Source: Paludibacteraceae bacterium | GTDB taxonomy: Bacteria; Bacteroidota; Bacteroidia; Bacteroidales; Paludibacteraceae | Assembly: GCA_024693065.1 (NCBI GenBank) | Contig: JAILLP010000033.1 | Coordinates: 62,001 to 126,000, forward strand | Direction: 5' to 3' | DNA length: 64,000 nt | Shown: positions 14,453-23,785 of the stretch, piece by piece | Numbering within the stretch: position 1 is the first letter of the stretch | Layout: the number at the start of each line of letters is the position of its first letter | Made by a program: the position numbers and the translations under genes | Notes under the pieces: model-generated | Database searches by the model: none | What the model was told of the DNA's origin: nothing | Seen by the model: the letters and a program-made list of their open reading frames with translations, nothing else

Positions 14453-16225
14453 TTACTCGTCCGACAACGTCACCAGCAACTCCCTATAGGCGGAGAATAT
14501 CTTCGATTTGGAGACATAGCCCAGGTACCTGCCTTCCGCATCCAGCACGGGCAGATTCCACGCCTTGGTCTTCTCAAACTTGTACATCACCTTCTCCATT
14601 GGTTCGTCGGCGGAGACGAAGTCCGGCGGGGAGACCATCAGTTTGGATACCTTGAAGCGGTTGTATAGTTCCGGGCGAAACATGATGTTACGTATTTCGT
14701 TCAGGCTGATGAGCCCCACCATCCTGTGTTTGGAGTCGAGTACCGGGAAGATGTTACGGTTGGAGTTCGCCACGATCTTGATGACGTCGCCCAGGTACAT
14801 TTCCGGGTGGAGCGTTTGGAAATCCGTTTCGATGACGTTCTCCGTCTTCAGCAAGGTGAGGATGTTCTTGTCCGTGTTGTGGGTCAATAGCTCGCCCTTC
14901 TTGGCGAGACGCATGGCGTACAAGCTATGAGGCTCGAAGGCCAGTATGGTGACGTAGGCGACGGTGGCCGTGATCATCAGGCAGATGAAGAGGTCGTATC
15001 CTCCCGTCAGTTCGGCGATGAGGAAAGCACCCGTCAGCGGTGCGTGCATGACACCCGCCATGACGCCCGACATGCCAGCCAGTGCGAAGTTCTTCTCAGG
15101 CAAGGCCCCCAGACTTGTGTAGTTAGTGATGAAGGCCATCGCATAGCCCGTGATACAACCCATGAATAGGCTAGGGGCGAAGATTCCGCCCGTTCCGCCG
15201 CTTCCGTTCGTTGCCGCCGAGGCGAATATCTTAAAGAAGATGATGAGGAAGAGGAAGAGCAGCACCATCCAGAAATTATCCCTGAAATCGTAGAAGACGC
15301 TATTCTCCGTGATGGCTTGCACGTTGCCGTCGAGCAGGTAGCCGATGGTGTCATAACCCTCTCCGTAGAGCGGTGGGATGAAGAAGATCAGGACGCTCAG
15401 CATGATACCTCCGGCGAACAGCTTTTTTATGGGTGTATCGAGGCTGGCGAAGAAGGACTCCAATTTGGTCATTCCCCTCGTGAAGTAGAGCGAAACGAAT
15501 CCGCAGAGGATTCCGAGCGCCACGTAGTAAGGCACGTTGTGGAGGGAGAAAGGGACGGGTTCGAAGGTGAACATCGCCTCCGAGCTGGTGAGGAAGTAGG
15601 TGAAGATGGAGGCGGTCGCCGCGGAGATGAGCAGTGGCACGATGGATGCCATCGTCAAGTCGAGCATCAACACCTCCAGGGTGAAGCAGACACCCGCGAT
15701 CGGGGCCTTAAAGATACCAGCCACAGCACCTGCCGCACCGCAACCGACGAGCAACATCAGCGTCTTCTGCTCCATACGGAAGAGCTGTCCGAGGTTCGAG
15801 CCGATGGCGGAACCCGTCAGCACGATCGGGGCCTCGGCTCCTACCGACCCTCCGAATCCGATGGTGAGCGAACTGGCGATGGTGGACGACCACATGTTGT
15901 GTCGCTTGATGCGCGCCTTCTTTTGCGAGATGGCGAACATGATCTTCGTGACTCCATGGCTGATGTCATCCTTCACGATGTAACGGACGTAGGCGCTGGC
16001 GAGGCATACGCCGATGATTGGTGTCGCCAAGTAGAGGTAGTTCAAACTGCCGTCCGTGAAGTTGCTCTTCACTAACTCATGCAGAAATGCGACGATGCTT
16101 TTTAGTATGTGTGCGGCGATGGCGCAGAACAATCCTGTCAGAAAACTAAGAAACAATGTGAAGTGTTTCTCGCTGATGTTCGCTTCCCTCCACCGTAATA
16201 TTCTTATGAAATATTCTTCTATCAT
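14453..16225 (-). CDS. Clc-family chloride channel/antiporter with tandem CBS domains
   Basis: 590 residues from ATG 16225. About 430 residues of membrane helices carry the Clc anion-pathway motifs: GGSVGAEAPIV (GxEGP-like, glutamate kept), GIFKAPIAGVCFTLEV and GSGGTGGIFAPSLFMG. The C-terminal 150 residues are two CBS domains (MYLGDVIKIVANSNRNIFPVLDSKHRMVGLISLNEIR, MEKVMYKFEKTKAWNLPVLDAEGRYLGYVSKSK), which sense adenine nucleotides in this family. It probably moves Cl- or a similar anion across the inner membrane. The final P in GAEAP replaces the usual GP. Confidence 0.93.
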   Translation of the reverse strand: MIEEYFIRILRWREANISEKHFTLFLSFLTGLFCAIAAHILKSIVAFLHELVKSNFTDGSLNYLYLATPIIGVCLASAYVRYIVKDDISHGVTKIMFAISQKKARIKRHNMWSSTIASSLTIGFGGSVGAEAPIVLTGSAIGSNLGQLFRMEQKTLMLLVGCGAAGAVAGIFKAPIAGVCFTLEVLMLDLTMASIVPLLISAATASIFTYFLTSSEAMFTFEPVPFSLHNVPYYVALGILCGFVSLYFTRGMTKLESFFASLDTPIKKLFAGGIMLSVLIFFIPPLYGEGYDTIGYLLDGNVQAITENSVFYDFRDNFWMVLLFLFLIIFFKIFASAATNGSGGTGGIFAPSLFMGCITGYAMAFITNYTSLGALPEKNFALAGMSGVMAGVMHAPLTGAFLIAELTGGYDLFICLMITATVAYVTILAFEPHSLYAMRLAKKGELLTHNTDKNILTLLKTENVIETDFQTLHPEMYLGDVIKIVANSNRNIFPVLDSKHRMVGLISLNEIRNIMFRPELYNRFKVSKLMVSPPDFVSADEPMEKVMYKFEKTKAWNLPVLDAEGRYLGYVSKSKIFSAYRELLVTLSDE

Positions 16226-16442
16226 GTTTGTATTTTCTTCCCACAAAAACGAACGGCTAATTTAATAAAAAACGTGTTTCCAATACCTGATATTATGCTA
16301 AAACGACAAAAAAATTTTTTCGTTATGTGTTTTTGATATGAATTTATTAACTTTACAAGTTGTTTTTTCCGTTTGACGAATTGAGGAAAAATTCGTGGGA
16401 GAAAATGCCTTTTGATAGAAAAATAGAAAAATAACATATATA

Positions 16443-18188
16443 ATGATTAACAGATGGAATTTTATACCTCTGACAGACGAACAAGAAAAACAAAAGGTGC
16501 AGCTTTCCGAAGCGCTGGGCATCAGTCCTGTCCTTTGCCAATTGCTAGTTCAAAGGGGTATTACAACTTTCGCCCAGGCGAAGAGTTTTTTCCGTCCGCA
16601 ACTGGCCGATTTGCACGATCCTTTCCTCATGAACGACATGGAGAAGGCTGTGGATCGTCTGAATAGGGCTATAGGCAATAAGGAGAAAATCTTGGTCTAT
16701 GGCGACTATGATGTGGATGGTATCACGGCGGTGGCGCTCGTGTACAAGTTTTTGAAACAGTTCTATTCGAACGTGGATTTTTACATCCCCGACCGCTACA
16801 CGGAGGGGTATGGTGTCTCTTCCAAGGGCATAAACTATGCCGTGGAGAATAAGATTAAACTGATTATCGCGCTTGACTGCGGTATCAAGGAGGTAGAACA
16901 GGTGGACTTCGCCAATCAGTTGGGGGTCGACTTCATCATATGCGACCATCACACACCTGACGAATGCCTGCCGAACGCGGTGGCGGTCCTCGATTCCAAA
17001 CGCGCGGATAACACCTATCCGGATGTGAATCTGTCGGGCTGCGGCGTGGGCTTTAAGTTCATGCAGGCTTTTGCTTCCAACAATGGCATTCCGTTCGATA
17101 AGCTGGAACCGATGCTGGATTTCCTTGCGGTGAGCATCGCATCCGACATTGTGCCGATCAACGGGGAGAACCGTATCCTCGCCTACTATGGACTGAAACA
17201 GTTGAACTCCAACCCTAGCTTGGGAATGAAGAGCATCATCGATGTCTGTGGCTTGGCGGATAAGGAGATCACCATCAGTGATATTGTCTTCAAAATCGGT
17301 CCTCGCCTGAACGCTTCTGGACGTATGCAGACCGCCCGTGAGTCTGTCGAATTACTGATTTCCAGAGATTTGAGTTTCGCGAAGGCAAAGAGTGACTGCA
17401 TCGACCAATACAACAACAAGCGTAAGGACTTGGACAAGAGCATCACCGACGAGGCGAAGGCTAAGTTGGAGAGCGAGGAGGGTTGGGAGGCCCGCAATTC
17501 CATCGTCGTTTACAACACGGACTGGAACAAGGGTGTCATCGCTATCGTGGCTTCCCGCTTGACCGAGATGTATTACAAACCTACCATCGTGCTGACGCAC
17601 TCGAACGGATTCGCGACGGGCTCGGGACGCTCCGTGCAGGGCTTCGATATCTACAAGGCGATCGAGTCGTGCCGTGACCTGCTGGAGAACTTCGGCGGTC
17701 ACATGTATGCGGTGGGTCTCTCCATGCGTGAGGAGAATGTGCCGGAGTTCAAGCGTCGCTTCGAACAGTATGTCACGGAGAATATCTTGGAGGAGCAGAA
17801 ACAGCCTCAGATCGATATCGACGCATTCATCGATTTCAAGGAGATCACCCCGAAATTCTTCCGCTTGCTGAAACAGTTCAATCCGTTTGGTCCGGAGAAC
17901 TCCAAGCCGGTATTCGTCACCCGCAGGGTCTTCGATTACGGTACGAGCCGCGCGGTGGGCAAGGAACAGGAACACATGAAGCTGGAGTTGATCGACTCCC
18001 AGTCGGAGTGCATCATGAATGGTATCGCCTTCGGGTTCGGTCAGCCGAAATGCCCGGGTGAGGTCGATTTCAATAAATACATCAAAGAGTTAAACCCTGT
18101 CGACATCTGCTATACGATAGAGGAGAACACCTTCAATGGAACGACCTCCATCCAGTTGATGATCAAGGATATAAAAACGGTTGAATGA
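16443..18188 (+). CDS. recJ: Single-stranded-DNA-specific exonuclease RecJ
   Basis: 581 residues, typical length. DHH-superfamily motifs are present: YGDYDVDGITA, ALDCGIKE, CDHHTPDE and SGCGVGFKF. They are followed by DHHA1 (TGSGRSVQGFDIYKAIESC, GGHMYAVGLSM) and a C-terminal OB-type domain. It degrades single-stranded DNA 5' to 3' in recombination and mismatch/base-excision repair. It overlaps the next gene by 4 bases. Confidence 0.97.
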   Translation: MINRWNFIPLTDEQEKQKVQLSEALGISPVLCQLLVQRGITTFAQAKSFFRPQLADLHDPFLMNDMEKAVDRLNRAIGNKEKILVYGDYDVDGITAVALVYKFLKQFYSNVDFYIPDRYTEGYGVSSKGINYAVENKIKLIIALDCGIKEVEQVDFANQLGVDFIICDHHTPDECLPNAVAVLDSKRADNTYPDVNLSGCGVGFKFMQAFASNNGIPFDKLEPMLDFLAVSIASDIVPINGENRILAYYGLKQLNSNPSLGMKSIIDVCGLADKEITISDIVFKIGPRLNASGRMQTARESVELLISRDLSFAKAKSDCIDQYNNKRKDLDKSITDEAKAKLESEEGWEARNSIVVYNTDWNKGVIAIVASRLTEMYYKPTIVLTHSNGFATGSGRSVQGFDIYKAIESCRDLLENFGGHMYAVGLSMREENVPEFKRRFEQYVTENILEEQKQPQIDIDAFIDFKEITPKFFRLLKQFNPFGPENSKPVFVTRRVFDYGTSRAVGKEQEHMKLELIDSQSECIMNGIAFGFGQPKCPGEVDFNKYIKELNPVDICYTIEENTFNGTTSIQLMIKDIKTVE

Positions 18189-18685
18189 TGGAACTACATA
18201 ATGAGACAACGCTTACCCCGGAGATAATCTATTCGGTTAACACGAGGGCGCAGAGGAGTTTTATTATTACCATTATTGTGGTATTATTGTTTACGGTGTC
18301 TTTCATCCTCTCTGTTTGGGATGTTCCATCTCCGGATTGGATGTTGTCGGGCATCTATCTGCTGGCTATTGTTGTATTTGGCAGAAGACTCATTAAGTTA
18401 TCGCCTGGGAGTGCAAAAAGCAGGTTGAGGAAACAGATGGGAGAAAAAATGATCTGCCACTATGTTTTCAAGGATGAGGAGGTGATTTTCTCGTCTCAGG
18501 ATGATTATTCGAGTCAAGAGTGGAACGGTCGGTATGGTTTGTTTCAGAAACTGAAAGTGAAGAAACAGCAATACCTTTGCCTGTACTACGATTCGTATCA
18601 GATGCTTATTGTCGATAAGAATGGTTTCGCGTCTGAGGAAGAGTGGAATCAACTGCTCGATTTCCTGAAGACGAAGAACCTGTAA
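18185..18685 (+). CDS. Two-helix membrane protein, YcxB-like
   Basis: 166 residues. Two adjacent membrane helices (SFIITIIVVLLFTVSFILSVW, MLSGIYLLAIVVFG) are followed by a soluble C-terminal half (VFKDEEVIFSSQDDYSSQEWNGRYGLFQKLKVKKQQYLCLYYDSYQMLIVDKNGF) that resembles the YcxB-like C-terminal domain. The function is unknown. It is translationally coupled to recJ (ATGA overlap) and ends at a strong terminator. Confidence 0.7.
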   Translation: MMELHNETTLTPEIIYSVNTRAQRSFIITIIVVLLFTVSFILSVWDVPSPDWMLSGIYLLAIVVFGRRLIKLSPGSAKSRLRKQMGEKMICHYVFKDEEVIFSSQDDYSSQEWNGRYGLFQKLKVKKQQYLCLYYDSYQMLIVDKNGFASEEEWNQLLDFLKTKNL

Positions 18686-18700
18686 TAGAAATAGAATAGT

Positions 18701-18739
18701 AAAAAAATCGGTCGGGATGTGCTCCTGACCGATTTTTTT
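18701..18739 (+). terminator. Intrinsic terminator of the recJ operon
   Basis: AAATCGGTCGGGA / TCCTGACCGATTT stem followed by a T-run; the A-run on the other side makes it usable from both strands. Confidence 0.9.
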
Positions 18740-18842
18740 GTGGATGGTCCGTTCTCATCCATTCTATATAGAGGAACCAACGGAACCTATGGATTCTCCT
18801 TAAACTTTTAACTTTTAACTCTTCCTTCTTAACTCTTAACTT

Positions 18843-20312
18843 CTACTGCATCTTCACGTTCAGTTTCCCCTTTAAGTCAAGGTCCACCTTGATGCCTTCC
18901 TCTGTGAGGAATATTTTGTTCACGTTGAGTTTCTCCAGAAAACCGTTCACGTGTACGTTCTTGAACACCTCCATGTTGAAGAGTTCCGAGCGGCTCATCT
19001 CCTTGACGAGCGATAGCTCCTCCTTCAGGGAGAAAATCAGGTTCTCCTCGATTTTCTTCTTGAGCCCTTTCTTGTAGAAGAGGTTGACGATTTTGGCCAA
19101 TACGTTTTTGGTCGTGATCCGGTAATCCACATCCCGCACTTTGATGGAGCTTGTCGCGTTGTCGAAGTATGGTGTGGCGGTAAGATAGATCTTGCCGTTG
19201 ATGAAGCCTGACACCTGTAGTCCGATGACCAGCTCTGTGGTTTGTCCGTAGACTTCTATGCTGTCCACCACGATCTCATGCCTTCCTTCACCGAATTTCT
19301 CTCCGATCATGATGGACTTCGCCACGGAATCCACCAGTTCGAATGGTATGTCGCCCAAGATGTTGATGTTGAAGCTCTCGTCCGTGCTCTTGTATTGTTT
19401 GTAGGGAGGAATCGTCGCCACTTTGGATATCCTTCTAGGCGTTTTGCCCATGTAGACCTCCATGAGGCATTGTACGCCTATGGTGGTGCGCAGGATGCCG
19501 TATTGTCCTTCGATAGGGGTGCTGTAGAGTTGTTTTGGGGTGGTCTTAATCCACGCCTTGTAGTCTGCGGTGCTGATGTCAATCGGTTCCTGCACCGAAC
19601 TCCAGATGTTTTCCACGTAGCTCTTCAGCGGAATATACTCGCGGATGGATTTGTCGATGGCCTTTCCGATGACAGCTTGGTTGTCCCTGAGGAGCTTCTC
19701 CGCGATGGTGGTGATGGGGATGTTCAACCCGATGACTTTGATAGTCGGTGTCTTAATCCATTTGTACTCAACGATTTTCGTGGATGATATGATGCTCCAA
19801 TCCTTCGAGAAGGCGATCTTTGTCTTGAACGTCATGCTGATGGAACCCTCAATCTCACGGTCGGTCGTCGTGATGCCTAGGTCGAACCGTTTCTTGATCC
19901 ACAGCTTGATGGGCACACGGTAGGTGAGCTCGTTCCCGTCGTAGGCGATCATGAAGTCCTGCTCCTTCCACGCCTTGATCATCAGGCTATCGTCTTCGAT
20001 ATTGTTGTCTTCGTAGATGAGGCCTTGGAAGTTGTCGTTGATGATCTTCTCCATCAGGGCCATATTGATCTCTATGGGGATATGCAGGACGGAGGTCTTA
20101 GGCGTGTAAACGACAGGCACGTAGGTCTCCTCCGGACGTTCCTCCACGATGAGCGAATCTGTTTCCGTGTCGAAGTTGATCCCTAGATCCTTGGCGGCGG
20201 TGGTGTCGATGCGGATGGAGTCCGGCTCCTGCGAAACCTCCCTGTTCCGTCTCGCCTCCGCTATTTGGAAGACCAGGAGAAATGATAGTATGATGAGTAT
20301 TTTTGTTTTCAT
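18843..20312 (-). CDS. DUF4403 family exported protein
   Basis: 489 residues with a signal peptide (MKTKILIILSFLLVFQIAEA). The body (SVLHIPIEINMALMEKIINDNFQGLIYEDNN, FKTKIAFSKDWSIISSTKIVEYKWIKTP, DIPFELVDSVAKSIM, GQTTELVIGLQVSGFINGKIYLTATPYFD) has the repeating lipid-binding-like beta pattern of DUF4403 proteins, which are found in Gram-negative envelopes. Function is not established. It is flanked by repetitive ttaactctt tracts at its 3' side. Confidence 0.8.
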   Translation of the reverse strand: MKTKILIILSFLLVFQIAEARRNREVSQEPDSIRIDTTAAKDLGINFDTETDSLIVEERPEETYVPVVYTPKTSVLHIPIEINMALMEKIINDNFQGLIYEDNNIEDDSLMIKAWKEQDFMIAYDGNELTYRVPIKLWIKKRFDLGITTTDREIEGSISMTFKTKIAFSKDWSIISSTKIVEYKWIKTPTIKVIGLNIPITTIAEKLLRDNQAVIGKAIDKSIREYIPLKSYVENIWSSVQEPIDISTADYKAWIKTTPKQLYSTPIEGQYGILRTTIGVQCLMEVYMGKTPRRISKVATIPPYKQYKSTDESFNINILGDIPFELVDSVAKSIMIGEKFGEGRHEIVVDSIEVYGQTTELVIGLQVSGFINGKIYLTATPYFDNATSSIKVRDVDYRITTKNVLAKIVNLFYKKGLKKKIEENLIFSLKEELSLVKEMSRSELFNMEVFKNVHVNGFLEKLNVNKIFLTEEGIKVDLDLKGKLNVKMQ

Positions 20313-20395
20313 AGGTTCGCTTTTTTGTCTATGTGCAAAGTTATTCCTTTTTAGTTTAACGTGTAACTTGTCCTCCTCATCTTTTCTTGATTACA

Positions 20396-21109
20396 TTATA
20401 GAGCCTTGGTTATTCTTGCCAAATAATCGTAGTGCTCCCCCTCAGCCACCACTTCGACGCTGTAGCCGTTCTCCTCTGCTTTTTGCCGCAGTGTGTCGGC
20501 GTCGATGTAGAGCCACTCGAAGGGTTCCCCGACGGTCTCTTTGTATTGCATACGGAACGATAGCTCCCCGTAATAGGCGGAGTCTTCAGGATATTCGATG
20601 AAACCCTCTTCGTCTTCGAACACGTAGCTGATGTCCGACGAGTCGCAGAGCAGTTGCCCGCCGGGCGCCAGGATGTTGTCGAGGTGGCGGAAGAAGTCCG
20701 GTAGACGTTCCAATGTCCCGACGATGCCGATACCGTTCATCAGCATGAGGATGGTGTCGTATTTCCCTTTTAGGGTGTAGAAGTCCTGCTCCTTTACATC
20801 CTTGACGCCACGGGACTTCATCGTCTCGACGGAGAGCGGTGAGATGTCGATGGCGGTCACCTCCACGCCCCGCTGTTGGAGGACAAGCGTATGGCAGCCC
20901 GATCCGGCCCCCACATCGAGCGTCCGGCCTTGGGTCATGTCGAGCGCCTCCCGCTCAATCTCCGGCATCTCCTCATACTTGCGGAATAGTGTCTCCACGG
21001 GTATCTCGTCCTCATCGAACATCGGGGAGAATACCCTGAGCTTACCCGTTCTCTTGCCTTGGTGGTAGTCCGCTATGGCCCTACCCATCGGATCTTTTTT
21101 ACTGTCCAT
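20396..21109 (-). CDS. Class I SAM-dependent methyltransferase
   Basis: 237 residues from ATG 21109; an in-frame TTG start at 21157 would add 16 charged residues. Motif I LDVGAGSGCHTLVLQQRG, the acidic residue at the end of strand 2 (VTAIDISPLSVE), DTILMLMNGIGIVG and GGQLLCDSSDISYV mark a Rossmann-fold methyltransferase. The substrate cannot be inferred. It is divergent from recQ. Confidence 0.9.
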   Translation of the reverse strand: MDSKKDPMGRAIADYHQGKRTGKLRVFSPMFDEDEIPVETLFRKYEEMPEIEREALDMTQGRTLDVGAGSGCHTLVLQQRGVEVTAIDISPLSVETMKSRGVKDVKEQDFYTLKGKYDTILMLMNGIGIVGTLERLPDFFRHLDNILAPGGQLLCDSSDISYVFEDEEGFIEYPEDSAYYGELSFRMQYKETVGEPFEWLYIDADTLRQKAEENGYSVEVVAEGEHYDYLARITKAL

Positions 21110-21401
21110 CTCTTCGTTTTTTTGTTCTTTCGCGGAGGACGTATTCCTCCGTGCCAATGATGGCGTAATTTACCATTATGCGTGTAAAAATGCAATTTTT
21201 TCTCTGTTTTTATTTTAGGTAATGAAAAAGAATATTGCGTTTTTCCGTAACTTTACGGCAACAAACGAAAACTAATATAATGCTGGTCGTGCGGAACGAT
21301 TGTTCCAAGGACGGATTTTGCGTGTGTAACTACATTTCTACCGTTTGCGAGTTGAATCGTTGGCGCACGATGACCATTGATTTTTTATAAAAAACAGTCC
21401 C

Positions 21402-23321
21402 ATGGCAGACGATAATATTTTCAGATCCATTCTTCGCAAATATTGGGGGTATTCAGACTTCCGCCCGCTCCAGCTGGACATTGTACGTGCGGTCTACGAA
21501 GGCAGGGATGTCCTAGGCTTGATGCCTACGGGTGGTGGTAAGAGCATCACCTTCCAGGTGCCGGCCCTTGCCATGAAGGGGCTATGCTTGGTCGTCACGC
21601 CGCTGATCGCCCTGATGAAGGACCAGGTGGATAACCTGAAGGATAGGGGCATCCAGGCGGCGGCGATCTATTCGGGCATGACCAACGAGGAGATTTTTGT
21701 CACGTTGGATAACTGCATCTATGGGGACTATAAGTTCCTGTACGTCTCGCCGGAGAGGTTGGGCACGGAGTTCTTCCGCCAGAAGATGAAGCTGATGGAT
21801 ATCTGCATGATCGCGGTGGACGAGTCCCACTGTATCTCCCAATGGGGATATGACTTCCGCCCTTCCTACCTGCATATCGCTGATGCGCGCGAACTCTTGC
21901 CTGATGTGCCGGTGCTGGCTCTGACCGCCACCGCCACACCTGACGTGGTGGAGGATATCCAGCGTAAACTGCGGTTCCGCCATGGGGTTGTCTTCCAAAA
22001 AAGTTTCGAAAGGAAGAACATCGCCTATGTCGTGCGCAAGACGGATGATAAGTTGGGGCAGATGCTGAAGATTTTGGAGAAGGTTCCCGGCACCTCCATC
22101 GTCTATGTGCGTAGCCGTGAGAAGACCAAGGAGATAGCCGACTGGCTGAAACAGCATGGTGTGGTGGCGGATCATTTCCATGCGGGACTGAGCCAGGAGA
22201 CGAAGAACCGTAAGCAGGAGGCCTGGCGTACGGGCGAGTGCCGCGTGATCGTGGCGACGAACGCCTTCGGTATGGGTATCGACAAGCCCGATGTGCGCAC
22301 CGTCATCCATGTCGACCTGCCTGACACGCTGGAGGCCTACTTCCAGGAGGCGGGGCGCGCGGGACGTGACGAGAAACGTTCTTATGCCACGCTGCTCTAC
22401 AATAAGATGGACATCACGAACCTGAAGAAACGTATTGCAGAGTCTTATCCTTCCCGTGATTTCATCAAGGACGTCTACACGAAGGTGGCTTGCTACTTCC
22501 AAATCGGTGAGGGGGAGGGCGAGGACTTCATGCATAGTTTCAGCCTGAGTGATTTTTGCAGTTCTTTCCATTTGCCTATCACACAGACTTTCAGTGCGTT
22601 GAAGATCCTACAGCAGGCGGAATATATGGAACTGACGGACGAGCTGAACTTGGGTTCTCGGGTGATGTTCTCCGTGCCTCGACGCAAGTTGTACGACTAT
22701 GATTTCTCCGCCGAACCCGTGTTGGACGATATCTTGGAGATGTTGCTCCGCTCCTATTCGGGGTTGTTCGCCGACTATGTGCGGATTGATGAGGCCGATA
22801 TGGCGAAGCGGCTGAAGCTCACCCGTGACGAGATGTACCATAAGCTCTCCAAACTGAGGTATTATGGTGTGATTGATTATATACCGGGCAAGAAGACCCC
22901 TTATATCAAGTTCCTGAAACGAAGGGTGGAGGAGTCCCGTCTCTACATCTCGAAGGAGGTGTACGAGGAGCGCCTGGCTCGTTTCTCCAGTCGGATCGAG
23001 CGGGTGATCGCCTATGCGACGGATGAATCACATTGCCGCAGCAGAATGCTTTTGCGCTATTTCGGGGAGGAGAACTCACATGATTGCGGGGCGTGCGACT
23101 ATTGCTTGGGCAAGAATGAGTCGGGACTGACGAATTACCAGTTTGACTCGGTGCGGGATCTCCTCGTTGAGCAATTGGCTGATTCCCCAAAGCCGATCCG
23201 TTCCCTGCTGTCGATGACGGATGTCGATGAGAAGAAGTTTTTCACGGTGATCCGCCATCTGCGTGACCAAGGGATCGTTGAGGTGGATGAGGCGGACTGG
23301 ATAAGAATGAGAAAATTATGA
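21402..23321 (+). CDS. recQ: ATP-dependent DNA helicase RecQ-type
   Basis: 639 residues. Superfamily 2 motifs: FRPLQLDIV (motif 0), TGGGKSITFQ, DESHCISQWGYDFRPSY (DEVH-type box plus the RecQ aromatic loop), ALTATATP, VYVRSREKTKEIA, ATNAFGMGIDKPDVR and QEAGRAGRDE. The RecQ zinc-binding domain is at CRSRMLLRYFGEENSHDCGACDYC, followed by a short C-terminus without an obvious HRDC domain. Bacteroidales often carry two RecQ paralogues; this is the shorter type. It unwinds 3'-tailed DNA during repair. Confidence 0.95.
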   Translation: MADDNIFRSILRKYWGYSDFRPLQLDIVRAVYEGRDVLGLMPTGGGKSITFQVPALAMKGLCLVVTPLIALMKDQVDNLKDRGIQAAAIYSGMTNEEIFVTLDNCIYGDYKFLYVSPERLGTEFFRQKMKLMDICMIAVDESHCISQWGYDFRPSYLHIADARELLPDVPVLALTATATPDVVEDIQRKLRFRHGVVFQKSFERKNIAYVVRKTDDKLGQMLKILEKVPGTSIVYVRSREKTKEIADWLKQHGVVADHFHAGLSQETKNRKQEAWRTGECRVIVATNAFGMGIDKPDVRTVIHVDLPDTLEAYFQEAGRAGRDEKRSYATLLYNKMDITNLKKRIAESYPSRDFIKDVYTKVACYFQIGEGEGEDFMHSFSLSDFCSSFHLPITQTFSALKILQQAEYMELTDELNLGSRVMFSVPRRKLYDYDFSAEPVLDDILEMLLRSYSGLFADYVRIDEADMAKRLKLTRDEMYHKLSKLRYYGVIDYIPGKKTPYIKFLKRRVEESRLYISKEVYEERLARFSSRIERVIAYATDESHCRSRMLLRYFGEENSHDCGACDYCLGKNESGLTNYQFDSVRDLLVEQLADSPKPIRSLLSMTDVDEKKFFTVIRHLRDQGIVEVDEADWIRMRKL

Positions 23322-23386
23322 ATTTTGAAATTTGAATTATGAATTGGGGGGGTAGGTCCTGTGAATCCGTTGCGAGGCGTGGTTTT

Positions 23387-23414
23387 GTAGAGACGCAATG
23401 CATTGCGTCTCTAC
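23387..23414. repeat. 28-base perfect palindrome
   Basis: GTAGAGACGCAATG followed directly by its reverse complement, 66 bases after recQ. This GTAGAGACGCAATG type of inverted repeat is common in intergenic DNA of many bacteria (REP-like). Confidence 0.85.
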
Positions 23415-23432
23415 GCAGTTACCCATTAGCCA

Positions 23433-23462
23433 TAAAAAAAGCCAGTGAGAACACTGGCTTTC
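23433..23462 (-). terminator. Terminator of the SRP RNA-tRNA-Thr transcript
   Basis: On the minus strand AAAGCCAGTG, TTCT, CACTGGCTTT and then a run of T, 13 bases after the tRNA 3' end. Confidence 0.9.
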
Positions 23463-23474
23463 GATTCCTTTTTG

Positions 23475-23548
23475 AGCCTCTTGTCGGATTCGAACCAACG
23501 ACCCCGAGATTACAAATCACGTGCTCTGGCCAACTGAGCTAAAGAGGC
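23475..23548 (-). tRNA. tRNA-Thr (anticodon TGT)
   Basis: 74 nt cloverleaf: acceptor GCCTCTT/AAGAGGC with discriminator T, D stem GCTC/GAGC, anticodon loop TTTGTAA, T arm GTTGG-TTCGAAT-CCGAC. The anticodon stem has one T-T mismatch (CGTGA/TCTCG). CCA is not encoded. It begins one base after the SRP RNA and shares its promoter and terminator. Confidence 0.97.
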
Positions 23549-23549
23549 A

Positions 23550-23651
23550 GGTGGGCAAGCTTACTACATCGCACCGCTACAACCGACTCTCCTTGCTGCG
23601 GTCAGGCCCTGGGGAACTAGAAGGGAGCTGGTCGTGTAGGACTTACCCACC
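23550..23651 (-). ncRNA. ffs: Small SRP RNA (4.5S-type)
   Basis: About 102 nt that folds back on itself: 5' GGTGGGTAAG pairs with 3' CTTGCCCACC, with a G-U pair that is stable only on this strand. The inner part has CCAGCTCCC, CCCCAGG ... AGCAAGG for the M-domain-binding helix 8 loops, and GTGCGATGTAG, the conserved 3' side of bacterial small SRP RNAs. It lies right after a good promoter and is followed by tRNA-Thr, from which it must be cut. The apical loop differs from GGAA (centre CTGACC), which lowers certainty. Confidence 0.78.
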
Positions 23652-23652
23652 G

Positions 23653-23683
23653 CGAAAGTAGACATTTTTTTTATACTGGCAAA
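23653..23683 (-). promoter_or_regulatory. Promoter of SRP RNA and tRNA-Thr
   Basis: On the minus strand TTTG (23680-23683), 19 bases, TACTTTCG (23653-23660), placing the transcription start at or just before the SRP RNA 5' end. Confidence 0.75.
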
Positions 23684-23785
23684 CGCTTTCGGCTAATTAT
23701 TTTTCTTGAAAAATTACGGTATGGACTGAAAAAAGAGTATTTTTGTGGAGAAATTGGGTGGAAGTTGGAAAAAGCATCACAAAAT

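Noticed and set aside
23387-23548. Integration (att) site at tRNA-Thr
   Set aside because: The tRNA is complete, no duplicated 3' end is seen nearby and no integrase gene exists in the window.
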